From assembly GCA_002794735.1 (NCBI GenBank), contig NBAZ01000008.1, forward strand, positions 930,001 through 994,000: a DNA stretch of 64,000 nt, in the 5' to 3' direction. The DNA comes from Pyrrhoderma lamaoense (taxonomy: Eukaryota; Basidiomycota; Agaricomycetes; Hymenochaetales; Hymenochaetaceae). Positions 44,421 to 57,500 of this stretch are shown here, piece after piece. The notes under the pieces were generated by a model. That model was not told the DNA's origin. It saw only the letters and a list, made by a program, of their open reading frames with translations, and ran no database searches. The position numbers and the translations under genes were made by a program. Every line of letters begins with the position of its first letter. The stretch's first letter is position 1.

Positions 44421-44440
44421 TGTTATAAGTTCTCCCTTCT

Positions 44441-45488
44441 ACTAAGCTTTATGAGAAATTCGATATACAAACAAGTTATACTTTGAAGTTGCCAGACGAG
44501 CTCGAGAGCAGGGACGGTTTTCCTTATTCCGGCCTTGTATCATCAGGAAGCTTTGGAATTGGATATGCATTACTAAGAGAAACAAACCAGGGTGTACACA
44601 TGTACTAATTCGAGTCATATCAGATTCACACACACTCACCGTCCTAGTGATCAAGAGAAAATACTCGAAACAGCCTACTAGGTTATAAGCTCTTTCTAAC
44701 TAAAGTTTTAGTGACAAAGATAATGATGATAGTATGTCATTAGTTATTCGTTACGTAGCATCGGAAAGTAAGCAGAGTATCCAAACCAAGTATCATAGTA
44801 CCAAACCCACGTATAACCTATCATATTCCATCAACTCAACTCGTCTCATCTCGTTCTCGTCGTCTCGACACTGAAATCAGCTTCAAAGGGATTGCAACTC
44901 ACCAAGTGATTATACATGCTCTTCCTCGCCATTAAACGAGCGTAAGAAAGGACGCGTAATGGAACAAGAGCATGAAAGTCCACTTGGTTATTGTATGCAC
45001 ACACCAAAGTCTCTAACCCTCCCCTTCCCCCTTTTGTTCATATTGCATATTGTATATCGAACGACTTAGGAACCTTGAATCCGGATACTTATATGTCATC
45101 TGATGCATTAGAATGAAAGCAAAAGGAAAGGATATTGCTTCCCTCAAGCCGATAAACTCCCTTGGAATGCACAGACCGATAAGGGCCAAAAGGGACTTGA
45201 CTGGATGTCATTTGCGGAGGGATATGTAGCCATCTTGATCTCTTCCCCTTCCCCTCTTTTCCATCCACTAGGTTATTAAACGGATAATTTCCACTACAAT
45301 CCCTGATTAGGGGTCGTGTATTATCCCCGCTCAACAAACATTACACTCTTCAAAACAAGACAAAAGTCAGTGAATACCGGCTTCCAAACGGAACGTGTTT
45401 AAATATCCACAATATATCATATCATATTCCATCCAGATTAGTATCCGAAAACGATGTTTGGGAGTGGAAGGGAATAGACCTCTTCGAC
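44441..45488. other. intergenic spacer
   Basis: No gene supported between the NUMT and the 3' end of HTD2. Confidence 0.45.
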
Positions 45489-46650
45489 TCAAAAAAATTC
45501 AACTGTCCCAGTCATACCTACGACACCATTTCCATCGTCTGTCCACACCGTGACTTCGTCAGGCGAGGTGAACGTCCCTCTCACATTCTGGAGTCTTCCA
45601 ACAATTGTAGGGTTTCGAGCACGGTACGTAAATCTAGATATCCTACGATTCCTTTCCTTTCCTTTATCTGAGTGGTATAATGCCTCGACTAGCATCAGTG
45701 CGGAGAGTGGGCCATGTACAAGTCTCTCTTTGACAGTGTTGATAAGAGGGTGGAATGGGTGTGATAGTACGACGAACCTGGGTACCCTTCAACATCTTGC
45801 GCATATTTGGGATCAAGGTGGATGAGATGCCCATTCCAAGTGATAGCAGAAAACCGGAACAAAGTCGTCGCAGTAGGCGTCCAGCTGAACGTATAATCCG
45901 GTTTCGGTAAACCAGTAACTGGGTGATTGATTAAGGGTACCCCAATCTCAAGTTAAGTCCACAACGAAGAGTAGAAGTGTCTAGATAGATAGGTTACCTT
46001 CACGTACTGGTCTAAGATTCGCACGAGCCTCTTGAGGTAGGTACACATGTATCCTTTCCTCCTCTACAGCAACTCGTTTGTCTTGCTCGTATTCGATTTT
46101 CTGGTGTACGAACACCATCGGGGTTTCGCTCTTATCTCTGTCTCCGTCCCTACTACTCATCCCTTTCTTCTCCACTCTGGAAACGCTGAAATGGGCTGTT
46201 GCGGGAGAACCAACTCGGAGAGTCGCACCTGCATCAGGAGAGAACTTGAATGAACCCCCAGCCCACATTCGTCTCTATTTATCCACAAAGAAAAGGAGGG
46301 GATAGTATAAGTCGAGAAGTTCTTGTTTATTTTTTGGCGATGGGATTCACCGTAAATGGTTCCGGGGGACAAAACGCTCTATCAGTCTGATCAGCACCTA
46401 ACTGACCCTCCTGTGTCCTCGGATAAAAATACGCAAGTGTATGTAAAGGAGGTAGCTCAAGACTTCGTTCCCCTCCTCTTACTGCTTTATCAGCAAAGAA
46501 CGTCTTGTCGTAATCATAAGGGTGCACGTCTCTCGTCGGCAGAGTACAGAACAAGTCAGCAAGTTTGGAGTAGGACAAGTCGTCAGTTATGTGTAGTGAA
46601 GAACTGGGTGTCTTCACAGTTTCGGACCAGGCATCAAGGTTGGCTAGTTG
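45489..46650 (-). CDS. HTD2: mitochondrial 3-hydroxyacyl-thioester dehydratase (HTD2)
   Basis: Catalyses the dehydration step of mitochondrial type II fatty-acid synthesis, which supplies octanoate for lipoic acid. Exons: (about 46650)-46351, 46274-45998, 45918-45778 and 45727-45489. Family motifs are LADLFCTLPTRD, FCPPEPFT|RRMWAGG (across a splice), EVTGLPKPDYTFSWTP and ITWNGHLIHLDPKYAQDVEG. The hotdog-fold catalytic region reads YPERLVHGPLSALMLVEAL. It ends TVEFF-TAA. The N-terminus is not settled: a leader reading RRHLSTPTLTS upstream in another frame looks like a presequence but would need a splice or an extra base to join. Confidence 0.85.
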
Positions 46651-47742
46651 TAAGAAGTTAGAGTTGGAGTGGAAAGATGTCGACGTTGTTGGTGTTCTTG
46701 TTGTTTTTGTTTTTTGTTTTTGTTTTTTGTTGTAAATTTATACATGAGCTTCGTCTCGTTAAAGCCGTTACAATCGATCTAGCATGAGGCCTAGTTGTAA
46801 CGAAGTTCATTTTCATTAGTTCTTTTTTTAACTTCCCCCTTTTTCAACAATAACCCAACACGTTGTACGCCTGGAGTTTGCGTGTGTGTGATGGTAAGAC
46901 TGGAAGAAACCAGATGATCTTGTTATCGACAACTATCCAAGTGATTCACACTTACTTGCCATTTATAGCCAAGTCTATGTCTTCGTTGTATGCTTTGTAT
47001 CATAATGATAATCGCGTATGCAAAAGACTCAAATCATCAAACCTATCTCAAAAACAGTAGTATTCGTAACTAATCTAATTTCTCATCTCAAAATCATATC
47101 CGAACAGACTGAAACTTTTTCAAAACAAATTTATTTCAAATACACAGGCCCGATGAGCCGACGTACCTCAAAACATACATACCTCAACTGAGCTTTACTC
47201 GTTAATTTTGATCGAAAATAAAATGAAATGATATAACAAGATCATATATCTATCGTACTTTCGCTAACAAAAACAAAATTCACAATGTTTAATAGATTTG
47301 TTTATTATCCAGGTCCAGCCAGGATAGATTTAGGGATTGATGTTCCCTGTTTTCCTGTGAACGTTAAAAACGGTTCCTGATATACGTCAACCCCGTCAGC
47401 CGTCAACCCTTTCAAAACTCCTTACCTAAAGCGTACTAGTGAGAACGTAGGGGTGGAATGTAAATTAGTAGAGCTTGTTGCTTGTCGATTCACTATTCAC
47501 TATTCACTATTCACTAAGATTGATATACATGTACATGTACATCTTGCAAGCGTAGATAGACGCTCTACTAACTTCAAACCTCCAAACCTCTCAAACTGAA
47601 TGTTCGTTCCAGATCCATACCTCAAGAAACAGTCACGGTCAAATAAAAAAAAAGTTGATTTTGATTTTGATTAACGGATAGATCTCAGACTAGCTATTTG
47701 TCTTCTTCAATACATACATTATCATCTATCAGAGATAAACGT

Positions 47743-47795
47743 TACACACACACACATACACATACACACACACACATATATATATATATATATGT
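47743..47795. repeat. (CA)n-(TA)n microsatellite
   Basis: Interrupted CA dinucleotides followed by a pure TA run, directly visible. Confidence 0.9.
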
Positions 47796-48850
47796 GATTT
47801 ATCTGGTACAGGTACGCAGTATACAAGTATACAGCGCTCTAAAAAACCACGATTAATAACTCGATTTGATTTTGTGAAAAACTTCTTAGAACCTGGGACC
47901 AAAACGCACACAAGTGAGGGAACGGCGGTGGCTTGGCGGAGCATAACGAATATAGGTGGTGATTGATTTAAATTTCATTGAATTAGTTTATCAGCTAGGA
48001 TGAACGCTCAAGGTGCTGTTATATGGGGGTTGAGAATGAACCGCACATAGTACATTGTACATTGTACTTACGTGGATGCTTTCATTCCATGGTTTTTGAT
48101 TTCTTTTTCTTTTTCTTTTTCTTTTTACTGAGAACCTCTTGTTGTCATTTATAGAAAATTTTGGGGCGTCTGCGTGGTATGTATGCATATATGTATATAT
48201 GTATATGTACGCGTCTGAACAGAGAAAGCTATGAGATATCGATAGCCTTTCTCTAAAAAAAAGAATGATTGAATATGTGTTGTGTGTTGTGTATGAATAA
48301 ATATAAACACATGTAGCAGCTTTCTCTCTTCTCTGGAAGCATAGAGCATAAAAAGGTTTCATAGATAGATCGATTGAAGATAATCACAATACACTGAGAC
48401 GACGACCGGTGAACGACGGAGGAAGGATGTAAGGGGGGAGGGGGGGAGGTAGACAGGCGAACAGGGTTGAAGCAATGGTACACACAAAATTGTACAATGA
48501 TACATGATACATGATATATGATACATGACACAGCCTTCAGCCCTCCAATCGACAGTCAAAACAGAGAAGATTTGAATTAAAGAATGTAAGTGTTAGATAC
48601 ATAGATACATAGATAGAGACGTCAACAGCGAACAGCGGGCGGTGGTACCCCTCGATAAGATCATAAGGATAAATATATCATCATCATTCATGCGGGCGCA
48701 AAAAGCGTGAAGGAGAAATGGAATTTGTCTGATAGCAAGAAAAAGTTATACTGAGTGATACATTTACATTTACATTAACATTTTACGATTTTACGATATT
48801 TACGATGCAGGTTCAAACGACCAAACGAAGTGTGTTGTTTTGTGTATACG

Positions 48851-48877
48851 TGACAATGACAATGACAATGACAATGA
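48851..48877. repeat. TGACAA tandem repeat
   Basis: Four consecutive copies of the hexamer, followed by a partial copy. Confidence 0.9.
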
Positions 48878-51564
48878 ATGGTAATGATGTAGTTGCAAAA
48901 CCACCAGATTTCGGAAGATTCCAGACTCCAGATTCCAGATTCCAGATACTATATACTAGATGAGTGCCCAGTATAGCAGAGTGTTAGCGTTAGCGGTAGT
49001 GTCAGACAGGGCCCCCTTTTTAAGTTGAAGATGAGAACGAAAGACAAGAATTCCAGTTGAGTGGACTTTAGCCTTCGAAGACGCGGTAAAAGTCCGGGTC
49101 GAATCATCGTCATCATAATCTTGTATCAATGCTGAATGCGCGAGCTCTATGATTCAAAGTAAGAATGCTCTTCTCATTCGAAGACTCTGTAAGGTTTGGA
49201 ACCCTCCCTTCTTTTTTTTATGGTATATTACCATCTCAGGTAGATACGCAATTTATTGAGTTGAATGACAGAGGTTTCTCCGGGGACGGGGGAGGGGGGG
49301 GGGTATGGTTCCGATTGATTTCAAGATTTGTTATCGCTATCGCTATCTGAAAAAATATCTATCTTTGCGAGAGAAGCGTTACCCATAATTCAATTAATTG
49401 TATTGATATTATTTGATATTTCACGAGCTCTTTGTAGCATCGCGGCATTGCAAGGAAGTTTCTGAGGAGGAAAGGGGGGAGGGGGGGGGGCTGTTGTAAG
49501 AAAGTTTATCTAGGGTATCTAATAATAGTTGTATCTCTTTCTTAATCTTGATTTGACTTCCTCAGAAACCGGCTGGACCTCTGACCTCTGACCTCTACTG
49601 GTACTGGTTTTGTATGACGATGAGAACTATCTTCCCCCCATGAGGTTTCACCTCGTCCATCCTGTACCCAAAGGGCGGTGAATAAATGCCGGCTGCTAGC
49701 TGCTAATTTAGGGCTCAAATGGCAAACACGGTATTAAGTAACAAGTATTAGTGGTCGACTTGGAGACTTATCAAGGGAGATTATAGATTAAGCATAAAAA
49801 AAAGGTCGGGGAGACATCCCCGTGTTCAAGAAATTGTTAAAGGCGGGAAAAAAAAGGTAATTGCTAATCAATTGGAACACCGTCATCTCTCTCTCTCTCG
49901 AAAGTTCTATTCATAGTTTCTGAGCTCGGGTATGGAGGCAGAGGGGTGAGGAAGTCAAATGGGTGTGTGACGCGGTGACGGTGTGGCTGAACCTCCGGGC
50001 TCAACTGAAGTGGAGGAACTCAATATCCATCCGGGAAGTTCTAGAACAAGCCAACCTAAACAAAGCCTCATGCTCCCTCCGACTTCTTATTTATTTTCCG
50101 TTTTTTTTATATTGGATTTGGGTTTAGGTTTGGGTTTTTGAAAGGGGAAGAAGGATGTCGATGTCTTATCCTTTTGTTTTGTGGTTTTCGTCCGCAGCAT
50201 TAAAAACAAGCATAACATCAACAAGACCCATAAAGGCAACTGCGCTTCGGCCCCTTCAGTTCCATTGTATGTTTGTTGTCAATATATGAGAGGGTTGTGA
50301 CACTGTCACGGCGGAGAGCTCAATTTCTCACTAGACTTGTAGACAAGTCGGATAGTTCCAGGCACGGATATAAAAGCTCGTTTACATTCGCGTGTGCAGG
50401 ATAGAAAAAAAATTGCAGTGCGCTAATCAGGGATCGCTGTGTCATTGACAACGCGGATCTATCTGTACCCTGTTTCCATCCTAATAAATTGATAATTTCC
50501 ACTACTTTAATCAATTAAATTAGCAGAAACGCGGGTTCGGGGAATTTGTTGATACAGCTCGCTCAATAAGGTAGGGTGCATTGAGTGTGAGTGTGATCGT
50601 TGAACAAAAGTAGAATCGACTCAAACATGGGGAAGTAGACTCAGACTTGTAAGACGACTTGTCTCTTTTTGGGAAAAGCAGTTCGGAGAATCTTATTCCT
50701 GGTTTTTTTTTGGATTGAGATCTTGGATGACGATCTTCCGTTGTGGGTTATTACAGTTTCCCTCTCTCTCCTTTTTTCATATTTATGCGGCCCAGAGTGC
50801 CCAGGGATGGGCGGCGGAGTGTGGCGAATCGGGACGAGTCTCAGGATAAAAATATAAGAAAAGGCATCAATATTCTCAATCTGCATCTGACATACACAGA
50901 GTGGCTGAAGACGCATAGCTACAAATAAAAGAAATCCTGTTGCATTCATAAATAAAGGGAAAACAGGGGAGGAGTAGAGGGCATAAGACGACTTGATTCC
51001 GATAAGGGTCAAAGAAGGATAAACGGGTTTTGTCCTAAAATTACTTAAGCGGAAGTATTTTTTTTTGTAACGGTGTGACCAGGCCGACAAAAGAGATTGA
51101 AATCTGTGAGTGTGTGTGCCCCGAGTTAAAGCCTTCTTCTCATTTCTTGCCCTCCCCTCCCTCCCCCATTTCCTCTCCCTCTTCCTTGACGCTCACCTGT
51201 CATCGCCCTCTGTCTCTGGTCTTCCCATCAAAAGTCCAAGGCGACCTCATCCATCACGCCAGTTGCATAGTAGCAAACATCAAATTCTAGACTTTGGGAC
51301 AAGGCGCACCTTCGGAAGTAATTTACTACCACAACTTTCTCTTACGCCCTCCAACTTCATCGACTCTTCGTCAGGAACGCGGTCTGACCTTTTCTCGCGT
51401 GCCCTCAAGCGTTCCGTTCCATCTTCTCTTCTCACCCTTCATTATTGGCTCCCTTTTTTTTTCTTTTTCCCAATCTTCTTCTTCACTTATAGACTGTGGG
51501 AGGGGTGGGTGTGCCCTGAACTCTCCTTTTTTCCCCATTCCGTTTCACAACTCTACTCCGAGCC

Positions 51565-54500
51565 ATGCCCAGCTTCGGGAGGGCTAGGTTCCTCCTTGCA
51601 AGTTTAGGTGCAGCTCTCGCAGCCTTTGTATCTCTCTCATCCGCAGCACCATACAATGAGACTTACGCAGATTACAATCTCAACATCAACCAAACCGCGA
51701 CAGACGTTCTAGATTATGCCACTTCGCGAACAAACACAACGTACACGCCTTCTCCAGGCAACTGGAGGCAAATCCCATTTTACACCATCTTGTTAGACAA
51801 GTTCGCGGATGGTGATCCAACGAACAATAATTACTTTAATATCATTTTTGAACATGATTGGCGGGAGACGCAGATGCGGTTTGGTGGTGATATCAGGGGT
51901 TTACAGAGCAAGCTTGATTATTTACAAGGCATGGGTATACGTGGGATCTATATCGCTGGGACTGCGTTTCTGAACATGCCATGGCAGGCCGATTCCTATT
52001 CGCCTCTTGATTTCTCCGTGCTCGACCCTCACTGGGGCACCAAAGAAGACTGGGTCGCGTTCATAGACGAAATTCATGCTCGTGGGATGTATTTCATGAT
52101 GGATTTCACTATCGGAACTATGGGTGACATGATCGGCTTCGCTGGGTGCGTCAAACTTTTATATTACTCAAAAAAAACCGATTTCCTCGTTTCCTCGTTT
52201 CCCCTGTCACTGACCACTTCCTGTTCGTAGACATCTCAACGAGTCTGCAGATTTTACGTTATCAGAATACGATGCTGTCTGGAAACGACCCAATTATGCG
52301 CCTTGGGACTTTGATACGTACAAAGACTTTAACATTGACAATAGTCATAACAGTTCTTGTGTCATGCCTCCATTTTGGTGGGAAAACGGAACTGAGCTGA
52401 CTATTAGCACGGACGGGTGCAGGGCCAGTGAATTTGATCAGTATGGAGATCTGGAGGCGTTCGGTGTGCATCCTGATTGGGAACGTCAGTTGACAAAATT
52501 TGCGAGCGTCCAAGATCGGTTGCGTGAATGGAATGGAGACGTCATGGCGAAACTTCAGCACTTTGTGTGTATGGTTATCACAGCGCTCGATATCGATGCC
52601 ATCCGTATCGATAAGTCTACGCAGGTGACTCTTGATGCGTTGGCGAGCTGGACAACCTCCGCTAGAACTTGCGCTTCGGCTCTCAATAAGACGAATTTCC
52701 TTATCACTGGCGAAGTCACGGGAGGAAACACTTTCGGATCGCTGTATATCGGACGTGGTCGAACCCCACAGAAGCTCCCACCTGCTGATCTCGCTACGAT
52801 ATATAACATTAGTGCGACTGATGACCAGTACTTTTTGCGAGACTATGGAAAGAACGGGCTCGACGGATTTGCGTTCCATTATTCCATTTATCGTGGTCTT
52901 GAGCGTTTCCTTGGCTTGGATGGGAATCTCCAGGTCGCGGATGATGTCCAAGTAAATTTTGTAGATGCATGGAATCAAATCATGGTTTACAATGACTTTT
53001 TAAACCCTTCTACGAATGTCACAGACCCAAAACATCTGTTCGGGACGAGCAACTTCGATATCTTCCGTTGGCCTTCCTTAGTGAATGGAACTCAGAAGAG
53101 TGCCTTGGCGACTTTCATCACGTCACTTCTCATGCCTGGTGTTCCTCTCTACTACTATGGAGAAGAACAGGATTTCGGGTTGTATGATAATGGCGCAAAT
53201 AACTATCTTTATGGGTACGTAACCCCCGTCCGTTCTTTGGGTTAAATTTGAAACACGTGATTTAATTATATAATTGACAGACGTCAAGCTATGCCCTCAA
53301 ATAAGGCTTGGCAACGCCATGGGTGCTATAAACTTGGATCACAGCAATATTTCAATTTTCCTCTGCAGAGCGCTTTGATTGACTGTCTTGATGATTCTGA
53401 GTCCCTTGATCGCTTTGATCCAACAAGTGAAAGTCGGCGACTTTTTAAGCAGTTTAACTATCTTAGAACACAGTATGCAGCCTTGACAGATGGTCTAGCT
53501 CTTGTACAGCGAGGTAATTGGACACGCTTTGAACAATTACCTGGGTCCAACGGATCAGCGACTGAACTTGGCTTGTGGTCGGCGTCACGAGCGGGTATAC
53601 CAAATGCACAAACACTCACGGGCACGAGCTACGTCCAAGATGTCTGGTTCCTGTACACAAACGAGAATCAATCGCACACGTATACATATGATTGCAATAA
53701 AACGGGCTGGATCAGCACTCCTTTTGTTGCACAAACGACCTTGAAGAATCTTTTCGCTCCTTACGAAACTTACACTCTTGATACGAGTCAAAGCTCCTTT
53801 TTTGATGATGGGCAAGCACCGTATGTTGGATGTCTCGGTTCGATCTCCATGGACCCATTGTCGTTCAAGCTACTTGTCCCGAAGCTAACTGGGTTTCCGT
53901 CCCCCGATGCTTACCAAATTCTTCCCTGGTCATGATGCTCGTTTACTCACGGTTGATGGAGATGATAACTCAACGTCTGTTGATGTTAGACTTGAATTCA
54001 ATGTCGAGATGGATTGTGACAGTGTGACGAACGCGATCTCGTTCAATATGTCTACTAGTAGCTCAAGCTCGTCCACTCCTTCGATATCGAATGCTCAATG
54101 TGGTACTCTACCTAACCCGGATCCGGCGAAGATTTCTGGCTCGGGTACTAGTGCTTGGTCATGGAATGCAACTATCACGGATTTCCCTGATGGCATTCTG
54201 CATATCACCCTTAACAACCCTACTTCATCGAGTGGTAATAGTACCGGCTCAATTGATCACCTACTGCTTCGCAAAGGAAAGGCGGACAATGTGATGGTAT
54301 GGCCCGACGCGGATTATAAGAATGATTCGTTCACGAAAGACGGAAGCACGTATACGTTCACTCACTCAGCCGTCGGGGCGGACAAGTTCCGCTATTCTGT
54401 TGATTTTGGTCAGACGTGGACTACTTGGCAAGATTATGAGGATACGAGTACGATTGATAACTCGACGTTCTTTGAGAGTACTGATAATTGGTGGGACGGG

Positions 54501-57500
54501 CAACATATTATCGTCCAATGTAAGTCAAAGTTTAATGTGGTAAAGTAGCGGTTTGTTCACTGAGTTTTTTTTTAAATATAGACTGGTCGGAGATTGCGGC
54601 CTCTGCTTACACTGCCGTACATGCTGATATCGATTATCAATTCCAGCGCCGTGTTCCCCAATTCCTTGCTCGTGGTGCGTTCAACACTTGGGGTTATGAC
54701 TCTGGTGTCGTCTCCAAACTCACGCAGTCGAGTGATTCTACTTGGGAGATGGAATTGATGACGACATGGCCCGCATATATCCAACTCAACGTCTTTGGGT
54801 TCGATAACTATTTCTACGGTGATACGGATGGTGATGGTATTCTGGACCGACTGCCCCTAATTCCGTTTCTCCAAACTACGTAAACATGAGTGCACCTCCG
54901 AAACCTCATCTTGCTTGGAACCTTGTTGTGAACGATCAGACTCTTGCATGGTCCTTGGAACCTCGTGGCCAGAGCTCGGTTGCTGCTATCATGTATGGAC
55001 TCTTACTGTCTATCCCGATTATTACGGGGACGGCTGCTGTTTTGATTTTCATGTACAGTTTCTATGGAATCAAGTACAACAAGTGGGGTCTTAAGCAGAA
55101 CAAGCCGTCTCATACGAACTACTTCCCTATCCTTGGTGCTCTTGGAAACAAATCTCATTCGGATTTAAAGGATACCGCTTCGGAAAAGCATGGACATCAT
55201 GGGTTGACTTACACTGGCTCTGTGATTGGCTGGCCTGAGGACAAGAACAAGCGTCGTTGCTGTCTTATTGCTACTCTGGAGTATGAAATCATCGATTGGA
55301 AGCTAAAGGTGAAAATTGGTGGTCTGGGCGTCATGTCGAGTTTGATGGGTAAAGCGATGACGGACGTTGATCTTATTTGGGTTATACCGAAGGTAAAAGA
55401 CTTGGAGTATCCCCCTGGTGATCCTGCAGAACCTATCGAAGTTATCATCTTTGGGGAACCATACCTTATTGAGGTTGAGACCCACGTTCTTGATAATATC
55501 ACGTACGTTATCCTTGACAGTCCGGTGTTTCGTGCACAAACGAAAGCGGACCCATATCCCGCTCGTATGGATGATCTCAGTTCGGCTATCTTCTACTCGA
55601 CCTGGAACCAGGCTATTGCGGCGACGGTCAGACGGTTCCCGCAAATTGATATTTACCATGTCAACGATTATCATGGTGCTCTCGCCCCGATTTACTTGCT
55701 TCCAAAGGTACTCCCCGTCTGTCTCTCGCTTCATAACGCGGAGTTCCAGGGATTATGGCCTTTACGTACCAAGGAGGAGATGAGAGAAGTTTGTTCGGCG
55801 TTTAATATCAGTAAGGAGCATTGTACGAAATACGTTCAGTTTGGGAATACTTTCAACCTGCTACATGCCGCGGCTTCGTTTATTAGCGTGCATCAGAAAT
55901 CTATCGGTGTGGCTGGTGTGTCGGACAAGTATGGAAAGCGTTCATGGGCTCGTTATCCTGCTCTTTGGACACTCAAACATGTTGATTCGTTGCCTAACCC
56001 GGATCCGACGGATATTGCTGCACTTGACGAGAATCCTGTTCAGATTAAGGATATAGGGATTGACCAAGAAGCTGAATCGAAACGTCCTGAACATAAGAGA
56101 CAGGCTCAGGAATGGGCTGGGATAAAGCAGGATCCGAAATCTGACTTGTTTGTCTTCGTCGGTCGTTGGTCTAAGCAGAAAGGTGTTGACCTTATCGCTG
56201 ATGTCATGCCTTCATTGTAAGTGGGCTAGTAATCATAATTTAAAGTACGAAACTAACTTGATGATATGTGTGTAGGTTGGAGAAGCGGCCTTCGATTCAG
56301 TTGATTGCTGTTGGTCCTGTTATTGATCTCTACGGACGGTTTGCTGCAGAGAAACTTGCGCGTTTGATGGAGATGTATCCGGATCGTGTTTACTCGAAGC
56401 CTGAGTTCACTGCGTTGCCCCCTTACTTATTCAGTGGTGCAGATTTTGCCTTATCCCGTCTCGTGATGAACCTTTTGGTTTGGTTGCTGTCGAGTTTGGT
56501 CGTAAAGGTGCTCTTGGAGTTGGTTCGAGACTCGGTGGTCTTGGTCTTATGCCTGGTTGGGTATGTTTTTCTTTCTTTTCTTTCCTCAATTATCACATAC
56601 GAATACCAGATTCATTGTTTGTATAGTGGTTCCCAGTTGAATCGACTTCTACCGCACACATGCTTTCGCAGTTATCGAAGACTATCAAAATGGCTCTTAA
56701 ATCTACGGAAGAGGAGCGTGCGCTTCTTCGTGCTCGGTCGGCTGTACAGCGATTCCCTGTGGTTGAATGGCGACAGCGTATGGAAGATTTCCATAAACGT
56801 AGTATCAACACGAGTAGACAGCTTGCTGGAGCAGATGCTTGGAGGCCTTCGGATGGAGAATCTGCGCATGCGCCTCAGGTTGCCCACTTAGATCATGATG
56901 ATTGGGATCCGGTTCATCAAGCTGAGCCCTCTCAACCGAATTGGGATACGAGAAGTATGATGGATGCTGCTCGGAATTCTAGTGTTCCGCAGTCACCTGC
57001 CACCATGCCTGGTACACCTGCTTCACCCAACCAATGGAGTCAGTCTAATCTTGCGCATCAAGAGCAACATCTACTTGCCGCCCCTCGGCCGGATGAACAT
57101 GGTAGAAGAGGGTCGTTTGACTCTGAGACTGGCACGGCGTATGCGGAGGATTACTTTAATTCTCAACGCTCTCGGCTGCGAGTACGGTTGGGACTCCGAG
57201 TGAGAGTGGTGGCTATGATAGTTTCTTAGCGAAGGCAAATAAGCAGATTGCGAGAGACCAGAGGCATGCTCCGGATCCTTTCTTGGATGCTGGGCGGCTG
57301 TTCCTCGAAGACCGTTTGGACAACATTCTCGTAACTCGTCAAGAGACTCTATTGCTTCAATTGTGGACGAAAAGGCTTCATCTCCTTTGAATAAGGCGAT
57401 TGCTTCGGTATGTTTTAGTTTTAAAACAATCTACTTTTATTTTTGTTAGACTAAACGAATAATCCAGTTTACGGATGAAAATGGGGAAGTTGCTCAAGAG

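Larger units (their letters stand above)
44030..44440 (-). other. nuclear insertion of mitochondrial DNA (NUMT)
   Basis: The segment carries a foldable mitochondrial-type tRNA-Met next to a large-subunit rRNA domain V fragment, both reading on the minus strand. Both lie between ordinary nuclear genes. In a true mitochondrial genome the rRNA would continue; here it is cut short before the tRNA. Limits are approximate, since flanks are AT-rich. An inverted repeat (CCACAACTT at 44057, AAGTTGTGG at 44094) lies beside the tRNA. Confidence 0.75.
46651..51564. other. 4.9 kb gene-free region rich in simple repeats, upstream of AGS
   Basis: No frame here has convincing codon structure or family motif. 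It holds many simple-sequence tracts: T/G runs (46701-46731), TTCACTA repeats (47488-47515), CA/TA dinucleotides, TTTTTC repeats (48100-48127), TGACAA repeats and G-rich tracts (48434-48450, 49288-49301, 49475-49490). The last 400 bp before AGS are strongly pyrimidine-rich, as in many fungal promoters and leaders. It probably holds the AGS promoter and possibly non-coding RNA. Confidence 0.5.

Noticed and set aside
47521..47545. Palindrome ATACATGTACATGTACAT
   Set aside because: Short and within a simple-repeat region; no evidence of function.
47729..48560. Several overlapping minus-strand ORFs rich in Tyr, Ile, His and Cys
   Set aside because: They are translations of CA/TA and other simple repeats, not genes.
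52262..52978. 238-residue minus-strand ORF opposite AGS
   Set aside because: Lies antisense to conserved GH13 codons; a frame shadow.
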